Assembly (NCBI GenBank): GCA_025056745.1
Contig: JANWVQ010000091.1
Span: 1 to 64,000, forward strand
From: Ignavibacterium sp.
GTDB lineage: Bacteria; Bacteroidota; Ignavibacteria; Ignavibacteriales; Ignavibacteriaceae
Reading direction: 5' to 3'
DNA length: 64,000 bases
A program made the position numbers and the translations under genes. The notes under the pieces are model-generated. The model was not told the DNA's origin and ran no database searches. It was given only the letters and a program-made list of their open reading frames with translations. This document shows positions 36,815-46,084 of this stretch, piece after piece (position 1 is the first letter of the stretch; the number at the start of each line of letters is the position of its first letter).

Positions 36815-37711
36815 ATGAAGTTAGGAATAGTCGCAAATATTACTAAAGAGAATATTCTGGAGGTTGTTTCTTCATTCACATCGAAATTAAAAGATAATAA
36901 TATTGATTATATCCTCACTAAATCTCTTCTTGAAGCTGATGGAAAAATCAAAATCGAGTTGTTCGAAGAAATTATTTTGAGTGATGATGAATTATATAAA
37001 AATGCTGATATAATTATTTCAATTGGTGGTGATGGGACTATGTTAAACACAGCATTTAATGCATTAAAGTATGAAAAACCTGTTTTAGGAATAAATATTG
37101 GTAAACTTGGTTTCCTAGTTGAAGCAGAGCTTTCTCAAATGGATTTTATTATAGATTGCATTAAAAATAAAAATTATAAAATTGATGAGAGAATTGTAAT
37201 TTCAGGAGATATTTTTGGTAAGCAGGAACAGATTTTAGCTTTTAACGATATTGTGATTGATAAAGGTTCTTGGCATAAAATGATTGAGTTAAGTATTTGG
37301 GTTGATGATGAATATGTTTCAACTTTTAATGCAGATGGAATAATTATTGCAACTCCAACTGGCTCAACCGGATATTCAATCTCTGTAGGTGGCCCTATTA
37401 TAAGTCCTAAAGCGGATGTTGTATCATTATCACCAATATCTCCACACAGTTTAACTGTAAAACCACTCGTGCTACCAAGCAATCAAGAGATTTTAATTAA
37501 GGCTGATTCATTACACAATTATGTACAAGTTAGCTGCGATGGTCAGAGGGCTTATAATGTTCCTCCTCCAATGGAAATAAAAATTAAAAAGAGTGAAAAA
37601 AAATTGAAACTTATAAGTACCTCATTATCCTCTTATTTTTCTACTCTTAGGAAAAAACTTTTATGGGGAATTGATATCAGACATTCAAATAAAGAGGGAA
37701 AAGAAAGATGA
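36815..37711 (+). CDS. nadK: NAD kinase
   Basis: A 298-residue ATP-NAD kinase that makes NADP+. The catalytic GGDGTMLNT motif (about 70-78), NIGKLGFL (about 96-103), ATPTGSTGYSISVGGPI (about 184-200) and SPISPHSLT (about 211-219) are all present. Length is typical. An AGGA ribosome site precedes the ATG. It overlaps the following thioredoxin-like gene by 4 bases. Confidence 0.96.
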   Translation: MKLGIVANITKENILEVVSSFTSKLKDNNIDYILTKSLLEADGKIKIELFEEIILSDDELYKNADIIISIGGDGTMLNTAFNALKYEKPVLGINIGKLGFLVEAELSQMDFIIDCIKNKNYKIDERIVISGDIFGKQEQILAFNDIVIDKGSWHKMIELSIWVDDEYVSTFNADGIIIATPTGSTGYSISVGGPIISPKADVVSLSPISPHSLTVKPLVLPSNQEILIKADSLHNYVQVSCDGQRAYNVPPPMEIKIKKSEKKLKLISTSLSSYFSTLRKKLLWGIDIRHSNKEGKER

Positions 37712-38214
37712 AAATAATTTTAATCTACCTTTTTTTGATTTCATTAAATTTATTTGGACAAGATTATAATCATTTTACTATAGACACAGTCAAGAATAAA
37801 AAAATGTTAATTGGTTATTGTACAAAAGAAGCTTTTCAAGATACAGCTTTCTCAAATTGGTTTAATGAAAATTATTCTAACTATCAACCTGATAATCAGA
37901 TTTTGGATGAATTACAGAATTTTTTGAACAACTTAAAAATTAAAATTGTTTTGGGAACGTGGTGCAGTGATAGCAGGGAATTTGTTCCAGCCTTTTTGAA
38001 AATTCTTGATTCAATTAAATTTCCAGAAGAAAATTTAGAGATGATTTGTGTCGATAGGAATAAAAAAGGATATCAAAACGAAGTTGATAATCTCGATATA
38101 AATTTTGTCCCGACTTTTATTTTTTATAAAAATGATAAAGAAATTGGTAGAATAATTGAAATTCCAAATACAACCTTAGAAAATGATTTTCTAGAAATTG
38201 TAAAAAACAATTGA
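37708..38214 (+). CDS. Secreted thioredoxin-fold protein with CxxS motif
   Basis: 168 residues with a signal peptide (MKIILIYLFLISLNLFGQ) and a thioredoxin-like domain. LGTWCSDSREFVPAFLKILD (about 92-111) puts Ser in place of the second active-site Cys (CSDS). The cis-Pro loop FVPTFIFYK (about 132-140) is intact. A one-Cys thioredoxin cannot do the full dithiol exchange, so it may act by monothiol chemistry or binding. It is coupled to nadK by a 4-base overlap. The exact partner is unknown. Confidence 0.85.
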   Translation: MKIILIYLFLISLNLFGQDYNHFTIDTVKNKKMLIGYCTKEAFQDTAFSNWFNENYSNYQPDNQILDELQNFLNNLKIKIVLGTWCSDSREFVPAFLKILDSIKFPEENLEMICVDRNKKGYQNEVDNLDINFVPTFIFYKNDKEIGRIIEIPNTTLENDFLEIVKNN

Positions 38215-38291
38215 AAAGCCGAAACAAAAACTTTATTAATTCATCTAATATCTGAAAAACATAGACACGATAACAATAAATAGGAGAAAAT

Positions 38292-39137
38292 ATGAACGCA
38301 ATTAAAACTGTATTCTTAATGTCTTTAATGATGGCTTTATTCTTATTAGTTGGATATGCCATCGGTGGAAATGCAGGAATGACAATAGCTCTTCTGTTTT
38401 CAATTATTATGAACTTTGGTTCATATTGGTTTTCTGATAAAATTGTTTTATCGATGTATCACGCAAAACAAATCACTAGAGCTGAAGCTCCTAAGTTTTA
38501 TGATATGATAGAAAGACTAGCACAGAATGCAAATCTCCCTATGCCAAAAGTTTATATTATAAATGATCCAACACCAAATGCTTTTGCAACCGGAAGAAAT
38601 CCTCAAAATGCAGCTGTAGCTGCAACAACAGGTATATTGCAAACCCTCAATGATGAAGAAATAGCTGGAGTGATGGCTCACGAATTGGCTCACATTAAAA
38701 ACCGTGATATTTTGATTAGTACAATTGCTGCAACTTTAGTTGGTACTATTTCATATATCGCTCATATGGCTGGATGGCTTACAATGTTTGGTAGAAATAA
38801 TGATGAAGAAAGCGGAAGTGGTCTTGGTGGATTATTGTTGATAATTCTTTCCCCAATAATTGCGACAATGCTTCAACTTGCAATATCTCGTTCAAGAGAA
38901 TATATGGCTGACGAAGGAGGTGCAAAAATTTGTAGAAATCCACTCGCACTAGCATCAGCACTTTCAAAAATTTCACGTGCAAATCAAATTCATCATATGA
39001 GAAATGTTGAACCGGCAACTGCTCATATGTTTATTGTAAGTCCTTTATTTGGTGGAATTGGTAAGCTTTTCTCAACTCATCCACCAATTGAAGAGCGAAT
39101 AAAAAGATTACAAAAATTAGCTGCAGGTAGAATCTGA
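38292..39137 (+). CDS. htpX: HtpX-like membrane zinc metalloprotease
   Basis: A 281-residue inner-membrane M48B protease for membrane protein quality control. Two N-terminal helices (about 5-48), PNAFATGRNPQNAAVAATTGIL (written in part: PNAFATGRNPQNAAVA), the zinc motif HELAH (about 134-138) and two further helices (about 148-168 and 176-198) are present. The third ligand Glu is in SREYMADEGG (about 205), and STHPPIEERIKRL ends the protein. An AGGAG ribosome site precedes the ATG. A strong terminator follows 23 bases after the stop. Confidence 0.96.
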   Translation: MNAIKTVFLMSLMMALFLLVGYAIGGNAGMTIALLFSIIMNFGSYWFSDKIVLSMYHAKQITRAEAPKFYDMIERLAQNANLPMPKVYIINDPTPNAFATGRNPQNAAVAATTGILQTLNDEEIAGVMAHELAHIKNRDILISTIAATLVGTISYIAHMAGWLTMFGRNNDEESGSGLGGLLLIILSPIIATMLQLAISRSREYMADEGGAKICRNPLALASALSKISRANQIHHMRNVEPATAHMFIVSPLFGGIGKLFSTHPPIEERIKRLQKLAAGRI

Positions 39138-39145
39138 TTAGTAAT

Positions 39146-39745
39146 TTGAAATATATTAACAAAGCTGGGATGTTGTCATTCCAGCTTTTTATTTTTTTCT
39201 CTGTTTTAATTTTTCCCCAAACATCATCGAATCTTGACATCTTCAGGAATTTGACCGATTCATTGACTAATAAAATATTTGAATCATTGAGATATAAAAC
39301 AACTTCAATACAAATAATTTCACAAGAAAATAATCAGTTGAATTACTTAAATGATCAGATAAGATCGAATTTTATTAAAAATAATTTAATGGTAAGAACA
39401 GGAGAAGATGTAGATGAAATACTTATTTTAAATTTTTCTGAAGCTTCTGTTGAATATCCAGAATTATTTAAGGAACATATTTTCGGCAAATATTTTTTAA
39501 CAAGAAAAATCACTTTGTCAGGTATAGTTATTCTATTGAAAAAAAGCGAGACTTTTGATTTTAATTTTACATCATTGGATACGATCGAATATTCTGAATA
39601 CTCTAAATTTGAAAATAAGCTACTACCTTTCACAATTGGTCAACCACCAAAAGAACCTTTTTTCTCAAATCTTATTGAACCTATTATAGCCATTTCAGCT
39701 ACAGCTACTGCTGTTATATTATTTTTCACAGTAAGGTCAAAATGA
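39146..39745 (+). CDS. Small envelope protein, function unknown; start uncertain
   Basis: Up to 199 residues. A signal-like hydrophobic stretch (LSFQLFIFFSVLIFPQ) and a C-terminal membrane helix (about 178-196, IEPIIAISATATAVILFFTV) flank a soluble part that I do not recognise. Possible starts are TTG at 39146 and ATG at 39170; neither has a good ribosome site. The ATG lies inside the stem of the htpX terminator, so either the true start is elsewhere or expression is limited by that hairpin. Confidence 0.5.
   Translation: MKYINKAGMLSFQLFIFFSVLIFPQTSSNLDIFRNLTDSLTNKIFESLRYKTTSIQIISQENNQLNYLNDQIRSNFIKNNLMVRTGEDVDEILILNFSEASVEYPELFKEHIFGKYFLTRKITLSGIVILLKKSETFDFNFTSLDTIEYSEYSKFENKLLPFTIGQPPKEPFFSNLIEPIIAISATATAVILFFTVRSK
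39161..39198 (+). terminator. Rho-independent terminator after htpX
   Basis: A 12-bp stem (AAAGCTGGGATG against CATTCCAGCTTT, one G-U pair) with loop TTGT, followed by a T-rich run (TTATTTTTTT). It overlaps the 5' end of the downstream small ORF, including its first ATG. Confidence 0.88.
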
Positions 39746-39817
39746 TTTTATACCTTTTCAACCTTATGATTTTTACTTATTATTGTTTTGTTTTTTATAA
39801 ACATTATTCAAGGACTA

Positions 39818-40582
39818 ATGAAAAAATATTTTCCTGTTGCAATTTTTGTTTTTAATTTGTTCGTAATTATCTCTTGTTCTTCATCAATCGAAACTGCTAA
39901 TTTAACTGCTGAGGAGAGATTAGCAATAGCCTTAAAGTTTTATGAAGATGAAGATTATCTTGAAGCAATTAAAGAATTTGAAGCTATATTAATCCAATTT
40001 CCTGCAAGTGGTATTAATGATGATGCTACCTACTACCTTGGAATGTCCCGATTCAAAAGAGGTGAATATCTTCTCGGTGCTTATGAATTTAGTAAATTAA
40101 TAAAATCGATGCCAACAAGTGAATATCTTTCTAAATCGCAGTTTATGTTAGCAGAATGTTATTATCAACTTTCGCCAGATTTTTCTTTGGAACAAAGAAA
40201 TACAGTTAAAGCGATTCAAGAATTTCAGGCTTTTATTGATTTTTTCCCTTTGGATGAAAAAGTCGCAGAGGCAGAGGCTAAAATCGCTGAGTTAAATCAG
40301 AAGTTAGCAAAAAAAGAATTCGAAACGGCAAGAATATATGAAAAGTTAGAATATACTAATGCAGCACTTTTTTATTATGATAATGTAATGCAAATTTATC
40401 ACGATACAGAATATGCTCCATTAGCACACTTTAATAAAATAAACCTCCTGATATCTAAGAAAAAATTTGACGATGCATTGGAATCAGCAAAAGATTTTGT
40501 TAAAAATTATCCGAATAACTCAAAAGTTTCAGAAGTTCAGAAGATAATAGTTGATCTCGAAAAGCAACTATCCGTAAATTAA
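39818..40582 (+). CDS. bamD: BamD-like outer membrane assembly lipoprotein
   Basis: About 254 residues from ATG at 39818, which has an AAGGA ribosome site and begins a proper lipoprotein signal (MKKYFPVAIFVFNLFVIISC; Cys near 20). A TTG 30 bases upstream would add ten residues before the signal. The mature part is made of TPR-like helices (YEDEDYLEAIKEFEAILIQ, YYLGMSRFKRGEYLLGAYEF, FYYDNVMQIYHDTEYAPLAH) as in BamD/ComL, a part of the beta-barrel assembly complex. Other lipoproteins with TPRs are possible. Confidence 0.85.
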   Translation: MKKYFPVAIFVFNLFVIISCSSSIETANLTAEERLAIALKFYEDEDYLEAIKEFEAILIQFPASGINDDATYYLGMSRFKRGEYLLGAYEFSKLIKSMPTSEYLSKSQFMLAECYYQLSPDFSLEQRNTVKAIQEFQAFIDFFPLDEKVAEAEAKIAELNQKLAKKEFETARIYEKLEYTNAALFYYDNVMQIYHDTEYAPLAHFNKINLLISKKKFDDALESAKDFVKNYPNNSKVSEVQKIIVDLEKQLSVN

Positions 40583-40585
40583 TCA

Positions 40586-41053
40586 ATGAAAAAAGTAAGT
40601 GAATCTCAAATCGAAATGACAGAATTAGTTCTGCCAAATCATACCAATCAACTTGGTAATCTGCTTGGTGGACAGTTGATGCATTGGATAGACATTTGTG
40701 CAGCATTAAGTGCGGCTAAACATTCAAACACCGTTTGTGTAACAGCTTCGGTTGATAGAATTGACTTCCATCATCCGATAAAACTAGGAGATGCAGTAAC
40801 TTTAATTGCATCAGTTAATCGCGTATTTAAAACTTCTATGGAGGTTGGTGTTAAAGTTTATGCACAGAACTTTCGACTCGGAACAAAAATTCATACAAAT
40901 ACGGCATATCTAACTTTTGTAGCTGTTGATGAAAATGAAAAACCAATTCCTGTTGAGCAAGTTGTCCCTGAGACTGAGGACGAGATCAGAAGATTTGAGG
41001 ATGCTCTCAGAAGGAGAGAAGATAGACTTAAGAATCGTTCTAAGAATCTTTAA
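40586..41053 (+). CDS. Acyl-CoA thioesterase, hotdog fold (YciA/BACH-like)
   Basis: 155 residues. NHTNQLGNLLGGQLMHWID (about 18-36) carries the conserved Asn and Asp of acyl-CoA thioesterases. TASVDRIDFHHPIKLGD (about 54-70) is also typical. The enzyme hydrolyses acyl-CoA esters in the cytoplasm; chain length is not predicted. The C-terminus (about 128-155) is a charged helix that overlaps the start of the next gene. It starts 3 bases after the BamD-like gene. Confidence 0.92.
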   Translation: MKKVSESQIEMTELVLPNHTNQLGNLLGGQLMHWIDICAALSAAKHSNTVCVTASVDRIDFHHPIKLGDAVTLIASVNRVFKTSMEVGVKVYAQNFRLGTKIHTNTAYLTFVAVDENEKPIPVEQVVPETEDEIRRFEDALRRREDRLKNRSKNL

Positions 41054-43124
41054 GATATTTTTTATTCTTAATCTGTTTTCATTTCATTCTTATTCACAAA
41101 TCCCAATAAATGGTTTTATAAATTTTTCTGAAATTAAAATAAATCCTGAGCATAGAAAACTTTTTAGTTTTAATTTTAATAAAGATGCATATTCAGATAT
41201 ATTAGTTTTTGATCAAGAGAAAAATACTTCTCAATTGCTAGTTGGCCAGCAAAACCTAAATTTTTCAAATTCACAAAGAAGAAACTTTCCTTTTGAACCA
41301 AATTTTTTCAAACCAGTTTTTAATCAATCTAAACAAATATTTGAATATGCATTTACTTCTCGAAAATCCAGAGTCTTTGGTTTAATAGGCTTTAATCAAT
41401 TTGGTTATCCAAGAATAATAAAAACTATAAAGTTAAATTCTTTCCCAAATAAAATTGATTTTGCAGATATTGATTTAGATAATTCTATCGAATATCTGAT
41501 ATCTGGTGAAGCATTTGATGGTTTGTCGATCATATATGAAAAAAATAACAAATTCGTTGAAAGAAATTATTTCAAAAATCACTCATTTTCAGATGCTTAT
41601 TTTTTTGATATAAATTGGGATGAATACGTTGATATTGTTGCTTATGATTTGTTAAGTCAAAAACTTAAATTGATTTATAATAAAGATGGAGAAAGATTTA
41701 AAGTTGAAAGAGAGATCTTTGTTCCTAATAAAGTTAATAAGTTTCAAATAAGTGACGTTAATCTTGATAATTATAAAGATCTAATATTCTCTACAGATTC
41801 TGGATTGATAATATTTTATGGTGATAATCTTAACACTTTTTCTGAGTCTAAAAGCATTAAAACATTTTCGTCAATTGATAATTTTACAATAGGTGATTAT
41901 AACCACGATGGATATTTCGATTTCATTTGTCATTCTTCATATGGGAATTACCTTTCAATAATTTTTTCCAAAAATGGTAAAGATTTTTTTGAGGAATTGA
42001 TTATTGAAAAAAATATTGAGATATATGATCTAATACCATTCTATTCAAAATTTGTTTATGGAGTATCTTATATTTTGAATAATGGAAAAATAAAAATACT
42101 TTCAGAGTTTAGTTCTTTTCGTAAGGATATAAATTTAATTTATGGCATTGAACCAGTAGCGGTAAAAACTTTTGATTATAATAATAATGGATTAAATGAT
42201 TTTGTTTTCCTTGACAAGTATGATAATAAATTAAAGTTGATTTTGCGTGATAATCAAGGAATCCCATCAACTTATTATCAAGTTGAGTTGAAAGGTATTC
42301 ATTCAGACTTCTATATTTTCCAAAACACAACTAATAAAATTTCATTTTTCTTTTTCTCTGAAAAGCAAAGAATGATAGAGATAATAGACTTAGATTTTGA
42401 TAAATACAATTACAAAAGAGAAATAATCTATACTGAAGGAAGCATTATTGATTTATGGGTTACAGATAATAACGGAAATGGGGAAATAAAATTACTTTAT
42501 TCGAAAAACAATAATCTCAATTATGGAATCCTTAGACTCTCTCTCGATAAAAAGTATAAACTAATTAAATATCCTTTGGTTTCTAATGATTTTGTAAAAG
42601 CTAATATTTTATCTCATAAGGAAGACAAAATAATTTATTGGAAAAATTCTGACTCGTTGATTAGTTTGAATTTGGTAAATTTTATGTTCGATACTAAGCA
42701 AGAGAAAATTTTATTAGAGAGACCAAAAAATGAAAAGTCAAAATTTTTATTATTAATACAAAAACAAAAAAGCGATTATGATTACTTTGCAACTTTAATT
42801 GATAATTCCGATAAAAAATACATTGTTATTTTTGATCAAAATGCTGATGTTATAACAAATTCTGATTTACTAACAGAATATCATTTTAATTACAATATTC
42901 CTTTAGTCTTCGATTCTGAAGGTTTTATTTATTTCTTTGACGACAAGACAAAAAGAATTTTACGCTTAGTTTTTGTAGAAAGAACAAAAAAGGTAGTAAT
43001 TAAAAATGTTTATGAAGAAATTAATCCTACTATTTTTGCAATTACAAAACTTGATAAAATTAATAAACATTTAGTTTATGTTGATTCTTCGGATAAAAAA
43101 ATTAAAATAAGGCAAATAGATTGA
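41001..43124 (+). CDS. Secreted FG-GAP/VCBS-like repeat protein
   Basis: About 707 residues from ATG at 41001, which overlaps the thioesterase gene by 53 bases. A signal-like helix (IFKIFFILNLFSFHSYSQ) starts about 17 residues in. Repeated Asp/Asn-rich loops (DINWDEYVDIVAYD, DVNLDNYKDLIFSTD, DYNHDGYFDFICHSS, DYNNNGLNDFVFLD) mark FG-GAP/VCBS beta-propeller blades that bind calcium in integrin-like proteins. No catalytic motif or T9SS tail is seen. The frame is open further up to 40926, but that start would be deep in the upstream gene. It is coupled to the metalloprotease gene by a 4-base overlap. Confidence 0.75.
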   Translation: MLSEGEKIDLRIVLRIFKIFFILNLFSFHSYSQIPINGFINFSEIKINPEHRKLFSFNFNKDAYSDILVFDQEKNTSQLLVGQQNLNFSNSQRRNFPFEPNFFKPVFNQSKQIFEYAFTSRKSRVFGLIGFNQFGYPRIIKTIKLNSFPNKIDFADIDLDNSIEYLISGEAFDGLSIIYEKNNKFVERNYFKNHSFSDAYFFDINWDEYVDIVAYDLLSQKLKLIYNKDGERFKVEREIFVPNKVNKFQISDVNLDNYKDLIFSTDSGLIIFYGDNLNTFSESKSIKTFSSIDNFTIGDYNHDGYFDFICHSSYGNYLSIIFSKNGKDFFEELIIEKNIEIYDLIPFYSKFVYGVSYILNNGKIKILSEFSSFRKDINLIYGIEPVAVKTFDYNNNGLNDFVFLDKYDNKLKLILRDNQGIPSTYYQVELKGIHSDFYIFQNTTNKISFFFFSEKQRMIEIIDLDFDKYNYKREIIYTEGSIIDLWVTDNNGNGEIKLLYSKNNNLNYGILRLSLDKKYKLIKYPLVSNDFVKANILSHKEDKIIYWKNSDSLISLNLVNFMFDTKQEKILLERPKNEKSKFLLLIQKQKSDYDYFATLIDNSDKKYIVIFDQNADVITNSDLLTEYHFNYNIPLVFDSEGFIYFFDDKTKRILRLVFVERTKKVVIKNVYEEINPTIFAITKLDKINKHLVYVDSSDKKIKIRQID

Positions 43125-44785
43125 AGAAGAAACTTGTTTTAATGTTATTTGTAGTTTCTGCTGGGAAAATTTTTTCACAATTTGAGCAACAATTTTACCT
43201 TGACTCGCTTTTTATTCATTATGTTTTTATGAGAACTTCTCAAAATCTTAGTGAATCGCCTATTAAAATATCTCCTGAACAAAAAAAATGTGGATTTAAC
43301 CTTGCTGCAAATGTATTTATTAACTTTGAAAAGTTTAATTCATATCAAAAATCCATCTTAAAAAAATTATTGCAAAGACCAATAACAGACACAAGTTTTA
43401 TCTCGCCATCAGGATTTTTTAGAATTCATTTTAATAAAACAGGTCCTGATGCTCCAGCTTATTCATTAAATCAATTAGCTAATGCCTTAGATTCTGTTTA
43501 TAAGTATGAAGTTACATTCCTTGGTTATCCTCCTCCGCCACCTGATAATGGAATGGGGGGAGATAACAGATTTGATATTTACATAACAAATCTTGGTTCT
43601 GATTACTATGGCTTCACACAGCCCGAATACTCAATCGGTAATAACAGATTTACTAGTTATACAGTAATCGACAATGATTATATTGGCTATCCAACATCAG
43701 GTATCAATGGAGCTAGAGTAACTGTCGCTCACGAATTTCATCACGCAATTCAAATAGGAAATTATATTTATAGAGAAGCCGATATTTTTTACTATGAAAT
43801 TTCATCTACTGCGATGGAAGAATTCGTTTTTGATGATATTAATGATTATTATTACTATATGACAGATTATTTCAATAATCCTTCTAGACCAATTATTCTT
43901 AACAATGGATATAACTTAGCAATTTGGAACATTTTTCTTCAACAAAATTTTGGGCATCAGTTGTTAAAAAGAATTTGGGAATTGATGCCAAATCACAGAG
44001 CTTTAACTGCAAATTATTTAGCATTAAATGAAAGAGGAACAAGTTTTGGTGAACAATTTAATAAATTCGGTTTATGGAATTATTTTACAGGATACAGAAG
44101 TATTCGTGGAAAATTTTATGATGAAGCTGAGAATTACCCGATTATAAAAACCTCCAACCCAATGCCGTTTAATCCTCCATCAAGAGTTTATTCTATGAGC
44201 AGTAAAGCAACGACAAACTATTATTTGAAAATTAACTCTGGCTTAGATACTCTTGTAGTTATTATTTCTAATTCTGATGTTGTGAATGGAATCGATAGTA
44301 CTAATAAAGTTTTTTCATTTAATTACAATCTATATAGCGATACATCCAGAGGCACAAGAAAATTAGGTGGAATCTTTTCAGCAGATTTTGATTCGCCGTA
44401 TCAGAATTTTTTTAATGTTTCTGAAATTTTGAATAATATGATAATCATCGGCGACTCTAACTTATTTCCCACAAGAAATAATAGAGAATTATTCGCTTTC
44501 CCGAACCCATTTAGTTTTAATAAAAAATATTTTTATGGTGAATATCTGAATATTCAAATAAATAATGTCTTATTTGATGAAATCTTACTAAATGTGTTTT
44601 CTTCGTCAATGCAGTTGATTTTTAGTAACTATTTAAAGTTGATGTTCCTACCTAATGGTTCAAAAGGTGTTAAATGGGATTTGAGAGACAATAATGGTGA
44701 ACTTGTTTCTTCTGGAGTTTATTTTATTACTGTAAAAATTGGCGAGAAGGTTTTAAGAGATAAAATTGTTGTTCTTTATGAGTAA
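43121..44785 (+). CDS. Secreted zinc metalloprotease (MXAN_6640-like) with T9SS-like tail
   Basis: 554 residues with a signal peptide (VLMLFVVSAGKIFSQ). HEFHHAIQ (about 204-211) is an HExxH zinc motif, and a Glu in SSTAMEEFVFDD (about 236) is a plausible third ligand. The FRIHFNKTGPDAP segment and DNRFDIYITNLG (about 147-158) resemble the MXAN_6640 putative metalloprotease family. The C-terminal region (FAFPNPFSFNKKYF to RDKIVVLYE) is a divergent T9SS type A tail. The start is TTG at 43121 with AAGG 8 bases upstream. It overlaps the FG-GAP gene (4 bases) and ccmA (8 bases). Confidence 0.82.
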   Translation: MKKKLVLMLFVVSAGKIFSQFEQQFYLDSLFIHYVFMRTSQNLSESPIKISPEQKKCGFNLAANVFINFEKFNSYQKSILKKLLQRPITDTSFISPSGFFRIHFNKTGPDAPAYSLNQLANALDSVYKYEVTFLGYPPPPPDNGMGGDNRFDIYITNLGSDYYGFTQPEYSIGNNRFTSYTVIDNDYIGYPTSGINGARVTVAHEFHHAIQIGNYIYREADIFYYEISSTAMEEFVFDDINDYYYYMTDYFNNPSRPIILNNGYNLAIWNIFLQQNFGHQLLKRIWELMPNHRALTANYLALNERGTSFGEQFNKFGLWNYFTGYRSIRGKFYDEAENYPIIKTSNPMPFNPPSRVYSMSSKATTNYYLKINSGLDTLVVIISNSDVVNGIDSTNKVFSFNYNLYSDTSRGTRKLGGIFSADFDSPYQNFFNVSEILNNMIIIGDSNLFPTRNNRELFAFPNPFSFNKKYFYGEYLNIQINNVLFDEILLNVFSSSMQLIFSNYLKLMFLPNGSKGVKWDLRDNNGELVSSGVYFITVKIGEKVLRDKIVVLYE

Positions 44786-45413
44786 TTATAAACTGGAGAT
44801 AAAAAATCTTTCAAAAATTTTTGGGCAAAGAATAATTTTTCAAAATATAAATTATTCAATTCATTCAAACTTTGTTTTGGGTATCTCAGGAAGCAATGGC
44901 TCTGGAAAATCAACTTTAGTAAAAATTATTGCAGGTGTTCTATCTCCAACTAAAGGCCATGTCAACCATTTTGTTAATGGTGAAAAAATTGATTATGAAA
45001 AGTTATTTAATTTTATTGGATTTGTATCACCATATCTAATTTTGTATGAAGAATTCTCAGCTGAAGAAAATTTAAAGATAATTTCTAAAATCAGAGGAAT
45101 AAAATACGAAGCAGAATATATTAAAGAACTTTTAGCGAAAATGAATTTGTATAGTAGAAGAAAAGACATTGTAAAAACATATTCATCCGGAATGAAACAA
45201 CGTTTAAAATTTATTTTCGCTCTAATGCATAGACCAAATCTTTTAATTTTAGATGAACCAACTTCAAACTTGGATAACGAAGGTAAAGAATCAGTTTATT
45301 CAATTATTAAGGATTATTCACTAAAGAACATTGTAATTATTGCTTCAAACGAGGAGCAGGATTTAGCTCATTGCAATGAGATATTATTTTTAGAAAAATA
45401 TAAATCACAATAG
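44778..45413 (+). CDS. ccmA: Cytochrome c maturation ABC ATPase CcmA
   Basis: About 211 residues from ATG at 44778, which overlaps the metalloprotease stop (ATGAGTAA). Walker A is GSNGSGKST (about 35-43), the signature is YSSGMKQR and Walker B LLILDEPTSNLD. With CcmB it forms the ABC unit that releases holo-CcmE during system I cytochrome c maturation. Identity as CcmA rests on its place directly before ccmB and ccmC. An upstream TTG at 44766 would add four residues. Confidence 0.93.
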   Translation: MSNYKLEIKNLSKIFGQRIIFQNINYSIHSNFVLGISGSNGSGKSTLVKIIAGVLSPTKGHVNHFVNGEKIDYEKLFNFIGFVSPYLILYEEFSAEENLKIISKIRGIKYEAEYIKELLAKMNLYSRRKDIVKTYSSGMKQRLKFIFALMHRPNLLILDEPTSNLDNEGKESVYSIIKDYSLKNIVIIASNEEQDLAHCNEILFLEKYKSQ

Positions 45414-45416
45414 TAG

Positions 45417-46082
45417 ATGTTTCAAAAATCATATAACATTTTTATAAAAGATATTAAGTCAGAGCTTAGAACAAGATATGCAATTAATGCTTTAGTTATG
45501 TTTATTTTGGTTGCAATAAGTGTTATACTTTTCTCAATAGGTAATGAAAAAGTAAATTCTGATTTGACTGCTGGTCTATATTGGGTTGTGATTTTCTTTT
45601 CTGCTATGAGTGGCCTTTCTCGTGCTTTTGTAGCTGAGGAAGAGAAAGGAACTAACCTTACTTTGCAATTAATTGCTTCTCCAGATACTGTTTTTACAGG
45701 AAAACTGATATTTAATCTTATATTGACTTTTTTTATGAATATTGTTATTACTTTTCTATATAGTGCTTTTTTTGAGAGTTTTTATATAAAAAATCCTGCT
45801 TTATTTATTTTGACATTCGTTCTTGGCAATATCGGATTAGCAATTTCATCAACAATCATAGCTTCGATCATAGCAAAAGCTGGAGCGAAAGGAACTTTAT
45901 ATCCAGTTTTATCTTTTCCAATTTTATTACCATTGATTTTAACTTGTGTGCAATTAACAATTTTTAGTTTTGATGGCACTAACTTTGAGTCAGTCTTTTA
46001 TGAGTTGTCAATTGTTGTTAGTTATAATATTATTATGATAACAGTTTCATATCTTTTATTCGATTTTATTTGGAAAGATTAA
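45417..46082 (+). CDS. ccmB: Heme exporter membrane protein CcmB
   Basis: 221 residues with six predicted membrane helices (about 20-40, 45-65, 100-120, 127-150, 158-180 and 190-215). AEEEKGTNLTLQLIASPDTVF (in part: EEEKGTNLTLQLIASPD) and the first cytoplasmic segment FIKDIKSELRTRYAINAL are typical of CcmB. It is the permease partner of CcmA. It starts 3 bases after ccmA. Confidence 0.94.
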   Translation: MFQKSYNIFIKDIKSELRTRYAINALVMFILVAISVILFSIGNEKVNSDLTAGLYWVVIFFSAMSGLSRAFVAEEEKGTNLTLQLIASPDTVFTGKLIFNLILTFFMNIVITFLYSAFFESFYIKNPALFILTFVLGNIGLAISSTIIASIIAKAGAKGTLYPVLSFPILLPLILTCVQLTIFSFDGTNFESVFYELSIVVSYNIIMITVSYLLFDFIWKD

Positions 46083-46084
46083 AT

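Noticed and set aside
40926-41000. Earlier start of the FG-GAP gene at 40926
   Set aside because: It would lie deep in the thioesterase gene and place about 40 charged residues before the signal-like helix.
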